DNA from: Chengkuizengella marina
GTDB taxonomy: Bacteria; Bacillota; Bacilli; Paenibacillales; KCTC-33759
Assembly (NCBI RefSeq): GCF_009910845.1
Contig: NZ_SIJB01000023.1
Span: 124,001-188,000 of the forward strand
Direction of reading: 5' to 3'
Length of the DNA: 64,000 nt
This document shows positions 53,621 through 63,346 of this stretch, piece by piece. A program made the translations under genes and the position numbers. How positions within the stretch are numbered: the stretch's first letter is position 1; each line of letters opens with the position of its first letter. The notes below the pieces were generated by a model. That model searched no databases. It saw only the letters and a program-made list of their open reading frames with translations, and was not told the origin of the DNA.

Positions 53621-53934
53621 TCTTTTCTCCTTTCCTAATTCCTCAGATATATTCAAAAACCAAAATTAGATAATATACCTTCTAAGGCAACGTCACCTCC
53701 AGGTATACTATCCATTATCCTACCATAAGTATAAATATAAAAATCGTCAACAATCCATTTTTGAACTGTGAACAGTATAAATGACTTAGGAAATGTTTGG
53801 AAAATAAAAGAATGATAGCTATATTTGATTAAATTAATGGATAAATCCAATACTAATAATAGATTAAATTCTTAAATTTCTATATTATAGTTTCAATAAG
53901 TTTTACAACTTCAATTTTATTCGGAGTGAAGAAT
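53621..53934. other. Gene-free stretch with a minus-strand open frame
   Basis: About 310 bases between a terminator and the YihY gene. Only a 65-codon minus-strand frame is seen (53653-53850); its last 35 residues (QKWIVDDFYIYTYGRIMDSI onward) look protein-like, but there is no ribosome binding site and no identity. Confidence 0.4.
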
Positions 53935-54819
53935 GTGAAAATCAAACCATTTTTCAATGAAATGATATGCAGAATTCAAGACGATGAAGTAAACGCTATA
54001 GCTGCACAGTTAACGTATTATCAGATCTTATCGTTTTTTCCTTTCCTCATCTTTCTCATTACATTACTTTCATATACGACCATTACAAGCCAGGATGTAC
54101 TAAAGGAGATCACGGAGCTCCTGCCTGATAATACAGATCAGACGATTATAAATTTGATTGCCGAAACGGTATCCAGCCGTAGTGAAACACTATTATCCTT
54201 AGGAGTAATTGCTACTATTTGGACAGCCTCTAGAGGGGTTATGGCCATTATTCGTGGGATTAATAAGGCTTATGATGAAGCAGAAAACAGACACTATGTT
54301 GTCGTTAGAGGGATTTCTATTTTATATACTTTGTATCTGGCTTTGGTACTATTGCTATTATTTATCATGCTTGTTTTTGGAGAAGTAATAGGTAGACAAG
54401 TGTTTAGTTTTTTTGATTTGCCACAATATTTTGGAATCGTATGGGGATGGTTGAAATATTTGATTCCGCTCTTTGTTATTTTCTTTGTATTTTTGTTTTT
54501 GTACCATAGTGCACCAAATCGAAAGTTAAAGTATAGACAGGTTTTACCTGGAGCCATTTTTACAACCATTGGTTTAATCGTGGTTTCACTTGTATTTTCA
54601 ATTTATATAAATAACTTTGGTAATTTTTCAAAAACGTACGGAAGTATTGGAGGAGTGATTGGTTTACTCATTTGGATGTACTTAATTAATATAACAATCA
54701 TCCTAGGTGGAGAGATTAATGCAGCTTTAACAAATTTACGTGAAGGAAGAAGAAGAGAGCATTGCAAACCATTTGGGTATTATTTGATTCTTCCTTTTAA
54801 GCACAAAAAGGAGAAATGA
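53935..54819 (+). CDS. YihY/BrkB family membrane protein
   Basis: A 294-residue protein with six membrane helices. AIAAQLTYYQILSFFPFLIF, LLSLGVIATIWTASRGVMAI and the C-terminal YGSIGGVIGLLIWMYLINIT and ILGGEINAAL segments are typical of the YihY/BrkB (formerly 'RNase BN') family. Its role in Gram-positives is not settled. CGGAG stands 8 bases before GTG 53935; the GTG at 53926 overlaps it. It stands alone between the anchored protein and the SLH protein. Confidence 0.92.
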   Translation: MKIKPFFNEMICRIQDDEVNAIAAQLTYYQILSFFPFLIFLITLLSYTTITSQDVLKEITELLPDNTDQTIINLIAETVSSRSETLLSLGVIATIWTASRGVMAIIRGINKAYDEAENRHYVVVRGISILYTLYLALVLLLLFIMLVFGEVIGRQVFSFFDLPQYFGIVWGWLKYLIPLFVIFFVFLFLYHSAPNRKLKYRQVLPGAIFTTIGLIVVSLVFSIYINNFGNFSKTYGSIGGVIGLLIWMYLINITIILGGEINAALTNLREGRRREHCKPFGYYLILPFKHKKEK

Positions 54820-54910
54820 GGGCAACTTGGTATTATATACATGTTAATTAAAAATGTAGTTATAGTAAAATATGTACTGTATAACTAAAATAAAAGGTGG
54901 AGTTGACAAC

Positions 54911-57900
54911 ATGAGAAACAGGTATAGGTACATATTAGTATCGTTATTATCTTTTTTACTTATTTTTTCTTCATTGGTTCCTCTGGCTGTTGTTCAAGCT
55001 GAAAGGGAGATTGCTGAGATAGAATTAAGAGAGGCAGAATCTTTACATCAAGAATTCTCTAAAGAGGAACAAATGGTAGAAGAAAAACCTTCTGAAGATT
55101 ATGATAAATTGTTTGAAGGTGAGACAGATAATATCCAAGAAATGGATAATATAAACCAAAAAGAAAACGAACTATTAGAAGAGTTTAACGAAGATGGTTT
55201 TGAAATAATAGGACCTGAAGGTTATGAGGTTTTAGATTTTTATAAGGGATCAATTTTAACTTCTGATTTTTCACAAGTTATTGATTTTTTGAGCGAACTA
55301 AAAGAATTTGATAAAAATGAAATTGATAATTCTATTACTGTAGATTTGGTTTTTCATTTAAGAGACAAAGAAGATCATAGAATTGTAGTATTTAATTACC
55401 AAGAGGAATTCGAGAGTTTGCATCAATTACATTCATTAGAACGAATAGAACTTTCCGGTAATGGAATGGAAATTTTACAAATAAATATTGATGAAGAACA
55501 TCAAAATCAAGTTGTATATGTATCACCAAGATATGGTTTCTCTATCGTATATGATTCTATATTGATGGATTGGGAATATGGTTTTGTTGAGAATACTGCC
55601 GAAATATGGATACCTGATTCTTATGAAGTACTTAATATCAAGTATGCTGGAAAAATGTCAGAAACTGAAACATTCATTTTAACTAAAACAGTTGATTCAG
55701 ATGAGGTCCTACAACCAATTACTTTTGATGATGCACTTAATGATGCAGTTGAATTAAATTTTCAAATATCAGATGATATAGAAATACATCAAGTGGGTAT
55801 TAGAGATAACTTTAATAGAATAAAGGTAGGTAGTGATATACCTATTAATAAGTTTTTGGTAAGCCCAGGTTTAAAGCAAATCCTTTTAGGCGTTGTAAAG
55901 GGAGATCATCCAGGGAAACATTCGTGGAATTGGGATACGGAAACCTTAAATATTACATCAAATACAACTTTAACTTTAAAAAATGAAATAGAATCTAAGT
56001 TAGATATTCATGTTACAGATGAAGGCAATATTCAATCGTATGTTCAATTAAAAAGTGGAGATTTTAATCTTGTATATTTGAGCGATGGTTGGGATGAATC
56101 GTCAGATATTATAATTAATAAAATAGATGGAAATCCTGAATTAGTATTAAATACTTCAGTAGGATCTGTTTTAGGATACAACTTTCATGACTTAGAATTA
56201 CCATCTGGTATTTATGAATATTTTGTTACTGTCCAACTACCAAATGAAACAATTGAAATGAATAAAACATTTACTGTCTTTAATCCTGTTCAATTACCTT
56301 TAGGTTATGATTATGAGAGGTTTGAATTAGGAAGAATTAAAAACGTATCAAATAATGAATATCAATACTTTCATTCTCTTGATAGACTTAAACAGATAGA
56401 ATTACAAAAAGACGAGACCTATGTACTAGACTTAATTCTTAAAATAAAGAGAGAAAGTAGTGAAGATTCCCAAATCTTATATCATATTCAAAAAGCTTTG
56501 ACTGGAGCAGAAGTTTTGTCCATTGAAGAAATTGATTTATCCTTCGATAATTTAAATGTATTGCAATTTGATACACTGGATGGATATGTAGATCACAAAT
56601 TCAATTTCGAAATGGGAGAACTTCAATTTTCCCATGATTATAAAGTGAAAAATTCATTTGAACTGTGGCTACCTAATAATTTGAGTTCGTTACATGTATA
56701 TTACGGTGGACTAAATTCTAATAATGAAGCATTTCAACTGTATAAAGAAGTAGAAATAAATAAAGGAAACACTCCAGTCACTTTTGATACTGAATTAGAA
56801 AACTCTATGAAAGTGACATATAAAAATGAAAATAGTGAGGATATAGAGTTATATAATAGGAGTGTTTTTGATGAAAAAGGAAGATTTCTTTTAAGCTTTC
56901 CTTCTACGCTACAGGTTACTCCAAGTGAATATAGCTTTGGTGCAACTATTTCTAATGGAACAGATATATATAATAAAATATGGACATGGAAATCAGATTT
57001 AATAAATATTAATTCACTAACGGAATTATTGTTTTCAGAAGAAGTAGCGCATGATCTAGAACTTTTCAAAGAAGGTAATAAACTAATGTCTGAATATTAC
57101 TTGCAACGTGGTGATTTTAAATTTCAGGAAGCATTAGAATTATATGAAGTTAATTATATTAATGCAACCTTTACAATTTTAGATGAAAATAATAATAAAT
57201 TATTTCAAGATAAAAATGAATTACTAAATGAAGGATTTATTCATAACTACGAAATCGATTTAGACGAGTTAAGTTTATCTCAAGGACATTATAATTTTGT
57301 TATATCCATTCCTATTTCAGATCAAGATCCAATTGAATTGTCAGAAACGTTTACAATTGAAGCTGATGAAGGGTCTGACAATGGTTCAGAAGGAAATGAT
57401 GATAATAATGGATTAGATGGCGGAGGTTCTAACGACGGTGGTGGAGGTCCAAGCGGAGGAGGAGGTATAGCACTGCCCCCAGCAGATGATGAAGAAACCG
57501 AGTCAACTGAACAAGGAGAATCTGAAGAAGAATCAGACGAGCCTACGAGTGTATATGTTGATGTAGCTAAAGATGCAAAAACGGAAGAACAATCAGACGG
57601 TACTATCAAAACAACAGTTGAAGTAGAAGATAAAGACATAACCAAAGCATTAAAAAAAGCAAAAGAAGTAGATCAACTAGTTATTGATTTATCAACGGTT
57701 GAAACAGATACATTAGATATTCAGTTCAACTCTGAAAGTATTGAAGCAGTAACTGATAAGAATGATGAAGCCATTATAGAAATTGTGACAGATGAAGTTT
57801 CTTATCGACTTCCTGTAGAAGAAATAGATCTAGATGATACGGCTAAGGAATTAGGAGTATCTTCAGACGATTTAGAAATATCTATTCAAATCAATAAATT

Positions 57901-58753
57901 GAAAGATAGTAAATTAACTGAGGAAAAAAATGAATTAGATTTAGCATCAGACGTTTATGAATTTAATATAGAAGTAACTTCAGGAGAAGAATCAGTAGAA
58001 ATAGAGTACTTTAGTCAATATGTTGAGCGTGTGATCATGGGTGATAAGAGATTTGATCCAAGTCTTTCGATTGCAGTTCGATTAAACGAAAATGGAACTT
58101 TTACTCCTGTTCCAACTATGTTTAATGGAAAAGAAGCCACTATTAAAAGTACTTCAAACAGTAAGTACGTAATTGTTAAAAATAATGTAAGCTTTGAAGA
58201 TAGTAATGGCTGGTATCAAACAACGATAGAAAAATTAGCTAGTAAATATATTCTAAATGGTATTAGCGAAACTAAGTTTGCACCAAATGAAGTAACATCA
58301 CGTTCACAATTAGCAGCGATGTTGGTTAGAAGTTTAGATTTGAAATCTAACAAAGACTATGCAAGTACTTTTACAGATGTAAAAGGAACTGAATGGTTTG
58401 TAGACGAGCTGAATGCCGCTGTGGAAGCAGGAATTGTGAAAGGTTATAATGATAACACTTTTAAACCAAACGATTTGATAACACGTGAACAAGCAGCCGC
58501 AATGATCTATCGAGCTATGGAATTAGTTCAGTTTGATGAATCAAAGTTAAATCAAAGTCTTATTGTAAAAGATAAATTTTCTGACTATGCAGAAATTAGT
58601 AACTGGGCTAAAGAAGAATTAGAAGTAATGGTACAGACAGGTATTATTGGCGGTAAAACAGAAAATACAATTGCACCATCAGCGCATGCAACAAGAGCAG
58701 AAGTGGCTGTGATGATTGCACGTTTCTTACAGTTTGTAGATTTTATGAATTAA
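54911..58753 (+). CDS. Large S-layer-anchored surface protein with tandem duplication
   Basis: A 1280-residue secreted protein. A signal peptide (about residues 1-32, ending in VVQA) precedes an acidic stretch. Two long homologous units follow: AEIWIPDSYEVLNIKYAGKM near residue 231 and FELWLPNNLSSLHVYYGGLN near 583, repeating in order for about 350 residues. A Gly-rich linker (about 822-855) leads to a beta-rich domain, then three SLH repeats at about 1094, 1154 and 1223. The SLH repeats should bind pyruvylated cell-wall polymer. ATG 54911 has AAAGGTGGAG upstream; the frame open from 54872 lacks one. Function unknown. Confidence 0.88.
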   Translation: MRNRYRYILVSLLSFLLIFSSLVPLAVVQAEREIAEIELREAESLHQEFSKEEQMVEEKPSEDYDKLFEGETDNIQEMDNINQKENELLEEFNEDGFEIIGPEGYEVLDFYKGSILTSDFSQVIDFLSELKEFDKNEIDNSITVDLVFHLRDKEDHRIVVFNYQEEFESLHQLHSLERIELSGNGMEILQINIDEEHQNQVVYVSPRYGFSIVYDSILMDWEYGFVENTAEIWIPDSYEVLNIKYAGKMSETETFILTKTVDSDEVLQPITFDDALNDAVELNFQISDDIEIHQVGIRDNFNRIKVGSDIPINKFLVSPGLKQILLGVVKGDHPGKHSWNWDTETLNITSNTTLTLKNEIESKLDIHVTDEGNIQSYVQLKSGDFNLVYLSDGWDESSDIIINKIDGNPELVLNTSVGSVLGYNFHDLELPSGIYEYFVTVQLPNETIEMNKTFTVFNPVQLPLGYDYERFELGRIKNVSNNEYQYFHSLDRLKQIELQKDETYVLDLILKIKRESSEDSQILYHIQKALTGAEVLSIEEIDLSFDNLNVLQFDTLDGYVDHKFNFEMGELQFSHDYKVKNSFELWLPNNLSSLHVYYGGLNSNNEAFQLYKEVEINKGNTPVTFDTELENSMKVTYKNENSEDIELYNRSVFDEKGRFLLSFPSTLQVTPSEYSFGATISNGTDIYNKIWTWKSDLININSLTELLFSEEVAHDLELFKEGNKLMSEYYLQRGDFKFQEALELYEVNYINATFTILDENNNKLFQDKNELLNEGFIHNYEIDLDELSLSQGHYNFVISIPISDQDPIELSETFTIEADEGSDNGSEGNDDNNGLDGGGSNDGGGGPSGGGGIALPPADDEETESTEQGESEEESDEPTSVYVDVAKDAKTEEQSDGTIKTTVEVEDKDITKALKKAKEVDQLVIDLSTVETDTLDIQFNSESIEAVTDKNDEAIIEIVTDEVSYRLPVEEIDLDDTAKELGVSSDDLEISIQINKLKDSKLTEEKNELDLASDVYEFNIEVTSGEESVEIEYFSQYVERVIMGDKRFDPSLSIAVRLNENGTFTPVPTMFNGKEATIKSTSNSKYVIVKNNVSFEDSNGWYQTTIEKLASKYILNGISETKFAPNEVTSRSQLAAMLVRSLDLKSNKDYASTFTDVKGTEWFVDELNAAVEAGIVKGYNDNTFKPNDLITREQAAAMIYRAMELVQFDESKLNQSLIVKDKFSDYAEISNWAKEELEVMVQTGIIGGKTENTIAPSAHATRAEVAVMIARFLQFVDFMN

Positions 58754-58772
58754 TAAAAATAAAAGAATATAA

Positions 58773-58807
58773 AAAAGCGTCCTTGCTAATAATTGCAAGG
58801 ACGTTTT
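58773..58807. terminator. Bidirectional terminator after the SLH gene
   Basis: AGCGTCCTTGC paired with GCAAGGACGTT around TAATAATT, with A and T runs on both flanks. It serves the SLH gene and the minus-strand ilvA gene. Confidence 0.85.
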
Positions 58808-58841
58808 AATATGTACATTTAGACTAATTAAACAAATAACA

Positions 58842-60089
58842 TTATATCAACAAATTAAACAACTTCTCATCTTTATTAATTTCAATATACTTAATGTCTT
58901 TTTCCGCTAAACGTCCAATAAGGGAATGATAATCCTCTCGATGTTTTAACTCAATACCTACAAGAGCAGGTCCATTTTCTCGATTATTCTTTTTCGTATA
59001 TTCAAATTGAATAATGTCATCATCTTTCCCTAGTACATCATCTAGAAATTCTCTTAAAGCTCCTGATCTTTGAGGAAAATTAATAATAAAATAATGCCTT
59101 AAGCCTTCATAAATAAGGGATCGTTCTTTAATATCCTGCATGCGATCAATATCGTTATTTCCACCACTGATGACACAAACGACATTTTTTCCTTTGATTT
59201 CATCTTTATAAAAATCTAATGCCGTAATGGGTAATGCTCCAGCAGGTTCAATAACTATCGCATTATTGTTATACATTTGCAAAATGGTCGTACACGCTTT
59301 TCCTTCTGGGACGAGTACAATATCATCTAAAAGTTGTTTGCAAAGTTCAAATGTAAACTTTCCAACTTTTTGAACTGCAGCACCATCTACAAATTTGTTT
59401 ATATGCTCAAGGGTAACGATTTGATCTTGTTCAATGGATCGTTTCATTGCAGGCGCGCCTTCAGGTTCAACACCAATGATTTTTGTGTCAGCACTCACAC
59501 TTTTAATATAACTCCCTGTTCCTGCAGCTAATCCGCCCCCACCTATAGTCACAAATACATGGTCAATATTTTCTGAAGTTTGGTTCATAATTTCCATCCC
59601 AATTGTTCCTTGCCCAATAACCGTAAGGGGATCATCAAAAGGATGAATAAAGGCCATCTCTTTTTCATTACTAAATTGTATGGCTTTGGTGTAAGCATCA
59701 TCATACGTATCACCTGTCATAATAACCTCAACGTACTCTTTACCAAATAATTTTACTTGTGAGATTTTTTGCTTTGGTGTCGTAGAAGGCATAAATATTT
59801 TACCTTGGATACCTAAACGGTTACAGGAATATGCCACTCCTTGCGCATGATTTCCGGCACTGGCACATACAACTCCTCGTTCAAGAACTTCTTTGGATAA
59901 ACTTTGTATCGCAAGATAAGCCCCTCGTATCTTAAAAGAGCGAACGACCTGTAAATCCTCCCGTTTTAAATAAACATTACAGTCATACATCTGTGATAAC
60001 AGTTCGTTATATTGTAGTGGGGTTGTTTCGATTACGGGATTTAGTACCCGACTAGCATGAATAATGTCCTGAATCTGAATGCTTTGCAT
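58842..60089 (-). CDS. ilvA: Threonine ammonia-lyase (threonine deaminase)
   Basis: A 415-residue PLP enzyme that turns threonine into 2-oxobutyrate for isoleucine. SFKIRGAYLAI holds the PLP lysine, SAGNHAQGVAYSCNRLG and the GGGGLAAG phosphate loop are intact. The last ~80 residues carry a single ACT-like domain, which fits the Bacillales form with one regulatory domain. AAGGAGGAAACC precedes ATG 60089. It stands alone, without other ilv genes. Confidence 0.93.
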   Translation of the reverse strand: MQSIQIQDIIHASRVLNPVIETTPLQYNELLSQMYDCNVYLKREDLQVVRSFKIRGAYLAIQSLSKEVLERGVVCASAGNHAQGVAYSCNRLGIQGKIFMPSTTPKQKISQVKLFGKEYVEVIMTGDTYDDAYTKAIQFSNEKEMAFIHPFDDPLTVIGQGTIGMEIMNQTSENIDHVFVTIGGGGLAAGTGSYIKSVSADTKIIGVEPEGAPAMKRSIEQDQIVTLEHINKFVDGAAVQKVGKFTFELCKQLLDDIVLVPEGKACTTILQMYNNNAIVIEPAGALPITALDFYKDEIKGKNVVCVISGGNNDIDRMQDIKERSLIYEGLRHYFIINFPQRSGALREFLDDVLGKDDDIIQFEYTKKNNRENGPALVGIELKHREDYHSLIGRLAEKDIKYIEINKDEKLFNLLI

Positions 60090-60160
60090 GGTTTCCTCCT
60101 TATATATTTTGTATATCTAAAATAGTGAAATAATAATATTTTTAAAGCTTAATCAAAGAA

Positions 60161-60188
60161 ACCGCAGGTGTTGTATTTTCCTACGGTC
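60161..60188 (-). terminator. Probable terminator of the PD-(D/E)XK nuclease gene
   Basis: ACCGCAGG pairs with CCTACGGT with one mismatch around an 11-base AT-rich loop. It lies about 50 bases after the minus-strand gene and upstream of ilvA; the T run is short. Confidence 0.5.
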
Positions 60189-60235
60189 TACTACAACAGT
60201 TCATTTAAGTTAACTAATGATCAATATGAAGTACA

Positions 60236-61162
60236 TTAGTTAGCAATCTCATCACAACTTTCCCTAAAATTACAGGCCCAACAGTTTCGTGTATTAGGGT
60301 TTGCTGTAAATTGCGAGATAGGTAGAGGTTTATTCATTTCAGGATCCTCTAAACATTTTTTCATTTGATCCATACTCTGTACAATGTCTATTTTAAGCTG
60401 TTTCAGCTCATTTTCATCGATTGTAATCTTAGCAGTTTTTCCAGATAATAAGTATTCTAACCTAATTTCCATCTGATCAAAAGGCACATTATATTTATCG
60501 TGTAAAAATAGTGCATATAACAAAAGTTGATTTTCATTTTCCTCAGATTCATTTCCTGTTTTCCAATCAACGATAATCCAGCGGTTTCGCTTTTTATATA
60601 AAAAGTCGAGTTTAACGTATATTTTCTGTCCGTTGATGAGAAAAGTGTTTAGTTCCTCTATTTCCATTATTTTTATATCTTCACTTAATAGATCTTGTAT
60701 CGTTTCACTTTCAAAAAAATTAGCTATGCATAGTTTTATGCGCTCTTTAATTTGTTCTACTCTTTTTGGAGGAAGTTTATCTCCGTAGTACAATTCATGT
60801 AACATTTTCAGTTTTTTTGGTGCCATCTTCCACCTTGTGATATCTAGTGAATCTTTATATGCTTGATTCAGATGAAATCGAACATCTTCAGTAATCTCTT
60901 TTTGCTCAGGCATAGATTTTTCAAGTTGCCATTGTTTTAACGATGCCTCTGCCATGAGATGAACACCATCACCTAACATCATATAAAGATTCGTAATTTG
61001 CTTTAAGCGATATGCAGTACGCTGTTCTTCAGATGCCTCTCTTAACCAACCGTTATGTGAACCATAATAATGGTAGTAATATTTTCTTCTGCAATCTTTA
61101 AAAATTTGATCGCGGGATTGAGACCAAGACCATTCTGGATATGGACGAATTTCAAAAGCCAT
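60236..61162 (-). CDS. Stand-alone PD-(D/E)XK nuclease with Fe-S cysteines
   Basis: A 308-residue RecB/Cas4-like nuclease. SWSQSRDQIFKDCRRKYYYH starts the fold with Cys24. His is in LGDGVHLMAE, metal Asp in KLDFLYKK and the D-x-K in IIVDWKTG, with a downstream QLLLYALF helix. Cys294, Cys297 and Cys303 (NCWACNFRESC) with Cys24 make the 4Fe-4S pattern of Cas4 and AddB. AAAGGAG stands 8 bases before ATG 61162. No helicase, CRISPR array or cas gene is adjacent, so it acts alone or elsewhere; DNA repair or defence roles are both possible. Confidence 0.88.
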   Translation of the reverse strand: MAFEIRPYPEWSWSQSRDQIFKDCRRKYYYHYYGSHNGWLREASEEQRTAYRLKQITNLYMMLGDGVHLMAEASLKQWQLEKSMPEQKEITEDVRFHLNQAYKDSLDITRWKMAPKKLKMLHELYYGDKLPPKRVEQIKERIKLCIANFFESETIQDLLSEDIKIMEIEELNTFLINGQKIYVKLDFLYKKRNRWIIVDWKTGNESEENENQLLLYALFLHDKYNVPFDQMEIRLEYLLSGKTAKITIDENELKQLKIDIVQSMDQMKKCLEDPEMNKPLPISQFTANPNTRNCWACNFRESCDEIAN

Positions 61163-61461
61163 GATGATTGCTCCTTTCATGATCTTCATATTTCGACATA
61201 CATTTATTAAATCCTTTAATCTAGTGAAGAATTCATAATTTAGAAGTTATTTTATTTAACGATCACAAAAAGTTTGAAATTTAACTTATGGTATACTAAG
61301 TTTGGATCACTTGGCAAGTAAAATTTTTCAAAAATAATTTTGCCATGTTCCTCAAGAGTGAAATAATTGTTCATGAAGATACATTCTTATAATTTCAATG
61401 ATTTTTCAATTATTGGAATGGATATTCTAATATATTTTTATTTATTTTAAAGGAGGAATGA

Positions 61462-61905
61462 ATGATGGAGCTTGTAGTTTATTTAGCAGGTCAAATTCAT
61501 GATGATTGGAGAGAACAATTTAGAAACAAAATCAAAGAAAAAGGCTTTCCGATTCAAACGGTTGGACCACAGGAGAATCATGATCGATCAGACGAAATTG
61601 GAGAGTTAATTAAAGGAACACAACCGAATGCGATTTATCGAGATGAAGCGGCATCTCAAATGAACAACCTTAGGACAACTGTATTAATGAACAAAGCAGA
61701 TGTAGTTGTTGCATTATTTGGTTCTAAATATAAACAGTGGAACACAGCGATGGATGCTGCCACAGCCATTCAAATGGGCAAACCTGTTATACTAGTTCGT
61801 TCAGAAGAATTCCATCATGCGTTAAAAGAACTGTCCAATAAATCGCAGGTAGTTGTGGAAACGTTGGATCAAGCTGTAGAGGCATTGGCTTACATATTGG
61901 AGTAG
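61462..61905 (+). CDS. ytoQ: YtoQ family protein
   Basis: A 147-residue protein of the YtoQ family. VVYLAGQIHDDWREQFRNKI, TVGPQENHDRSDEIGE and NKADVVVALFGSKYKQWNTA are its conserved segments. The fold resembles nucleoside 2-deoxyribosyltransferases, but the function is not known. Start ATG 61462 (or 61465) follows AAAGGAGG. A terminator follows. Confidence 0.88.
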   Translation: MMELVVYLAGQIHDDWREQFRNKIKEKGFPIQTVGPQENHDRSDEIGELIKGTQPNAIYRDEAASQMNNLRTTVLMNKADVVVALFGSKYKQWNTAMDAATAIQMGKPVILVRSEEFHHALKELSNKSQVVVETLDQAVEALAYILE

Positions 61906-61951
61906 TATTGTTTAATGAAATATTAAATAGTGGAATTAGAAATAACTTTGC

Positions 61952-61982
61952 AGGGCTCTTGATATATGATCAAGAGCTCTTT
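61952..61982 (+). terminator. Terminator of ytoQ
   Basis: AGGGCTCTTGAT-ATATG-ATCAAGAGCTCT, a 12-bp stem with one G-U pair, followed by TT. Confidence 0.75.
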
Positions 61983-62094
61983 GCTATTTGTATGAGTTAG
62001 AAATTCAATAAGTTTAGCCCTTAATTTTTAACATATGACTTATAAGAATTACCAAAAAGGGAAAACATAAAGGAATAAAAAGGAGGAGATTGTT

Positions 62095-62328
62095 ATGAAT
62101 GGTATGTATAGTACTTACATTAATATTGGATTGGTCCTAATCGTAATCATCGCTTTGGGCTCGTTAATTTATACATTTAGGTTAGCTCAGGAACAAAGAA
62201 CTGAAGATCCAAGTGAAACAACTACTAGACATCCGGTTCTTTTAAATCCAGTTTTACTTAGTTATGTAATTATCACACTTTTAATACTAATTGGTGCATA
62301 TTTCTTTTACATTTATGTACTTAAATAA
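62095..62328 (+). CDS. Small membrane protein with two helices
   Basis: A 77-residue protein. One helix at about residues 8-27 (INIGLVLIVIIALGSLIYTF) and one at about 53-75, joined by a hydrophilic loop. Both ends probably face the same side. AAAGGAGGAGA precedes ATG 62095. I do not recognise the family. It is the first of three tightly spaced plus-strand genes ending in the DUF421 protein. Confidence 0.75.
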   Translation: MNGMYSTYINIGLVLIVIIALGSLIYTFRLAQEQRTEDPSETTTRHPVLLNPVLLSYVIITLLILIGAYFFYIYVLK

Positions 62329-62351
62329 TACTGGAGAGGAGTTATCCCATT

Positions 62352-62657
62352 ATGGAAAGAAAAAAATATTACGTTTCAGTGCAGGCAGGATCTATACTAG
62401 AAGAGCAAACGGCAGCTTCCTATGAGTTTGAGATATATGCATCAGATAAAGAGCTTACAGAGCTTGAAGAACTATTTAATTTTAGAGAAGATGCAGAACA
62501 CACTACTTTTATAAGGTCGTTCATACCAGCAATGGCATATCATAATGATCAAGAAAATGATGACTATGATGAAGTGTTAGCTGGGATATATAAAAAAGTT
62601 CATGATTTAGGGACTGAGGAAACGAAAAGACAGATCGAAAGAATGAGGATTCTATGA
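62352..62657 (+). CDS. Conserved hypothetical protein, 101 residues
   Basis: A soluble acidic protein starting MERKKYYVSVQAGSILEEQT. A beta-strand start and an acidic helical middle (DKELTELEELFNFREDAEHT) are followed by a charged C-terminal helix (GTEETKRQIERMRIL). Homologous small proteins of Bacillales are uncharacterised. It overlaps the next gene by four bases (ATGA), so translation is coupled with the YetF-like protein. Confidence 0.75.
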   Translation: MERKKYYVSVQAGSILEEQTAASYEFEIYASDKELTELEELFNFREDAEHTTFIRSFIPAMAYHNDQENDDYDEVLAGIYKKVHDLGTEETKRQIERMRIL

Positions 62658-63346
62658 ATTATGTAGATATTAGTGTAGAGTTATTCATAGGATTTATCCT
62701 CCTTTTTTTAATGACCAAAATTTTAGGAAAAACATCCATTAATCAAGTTACTCCTTTTGAATTCATATCTGCATTAGTGTTAGGTGAACTTGTAGGGAAT
62801 GCAATATATGATGAAGATATTGGTTTTGGATATATTTTATTTGCTGTTTTTGTTTGGGGTTTATTAATGTACATAGCTGAAATGTTAGAGATAAAATTTT
62901 TAAAACTTCGTGGTTTCTTAGAAGGGAACCCTTCCATAGTGATCCAAAATGGCATAATAGATCGAAATGAGCTAAGGAAAAATAAAATGAGTATCAATCA
63001 ACTGCAAACTTTATTACGTCAAAAAGATACTTTTTCCGTACACGAAGTAGAATATGCTTTGTTAGAAGCAAACGGTACACTTTCAGTTCTAAAGAAATCA
63101 TTATATTCAACTACTACACAACAAGACCTAGACATGCATCCACGCCCAACATTCCTATCCGTTACTTTTATTATCGACGGGGAAGTTTTGTTAGATAATT
63201 TAAAAGCAAGTGGCTTTGATGAAACTTGGTTGCAAAATGAATTGGTGAAAATAAACATTAAAAGAGTTGAAGATATTTTTTATGCAGAGTGGCAGCAGGA
63301 TGAAGGTCTGTATGTAATACCAATGGTACAATCCACTGCGAAATGA
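62654..63346 (+). CDS. DUF421 membrane protein (YetF/YrbG-like)
   Basis: A 230-residue protein with three N-terminal helices (about residues 7-80) followed by a soluble domain. GKTSINQVTPFEFISALVLG and ELVGNAIYDEDIGFGYILFA are hallmark YetF segments, as is PSIVIQNGIIDRNELRKNKM. These proteins are spore or vegetative membrane components of unknown mechanism in Bacillales. Co-translated with the preceding small protein. Confidence 0.92.
   Translation: MNYVDISVELFIGFILLFLMTKILGKTSINQVTPFEFISALVLGELVGNAIYDEDIGFGYILFAVFVWGLLMYIAEMLEIKFLKLRGFLEGNPSIVIQNGIIDRNELRKNKMSINQLQTLLRQKDTFSVHEVEYALLEANGTLSVLKKSLYSTTTQQDLDMHPRPTFLSVTFIIDGEVLLDNLKASGFDETWLQNELVKINIKRVEDIFYAEWQQDEGLYVIPMVQSTAK

Noticed and set aside
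56734-57069. 111-codon minus-strand frame within the SLH protein gene
   Set aside because: Antisense of a long gene with a consistent product; no independent support.
57322-57645. 107-codon Pro/Ser-rich minus-strand frame
   Set aside because: Complement of the Gly-rich and acidic linker; low complexity explains the open frame.
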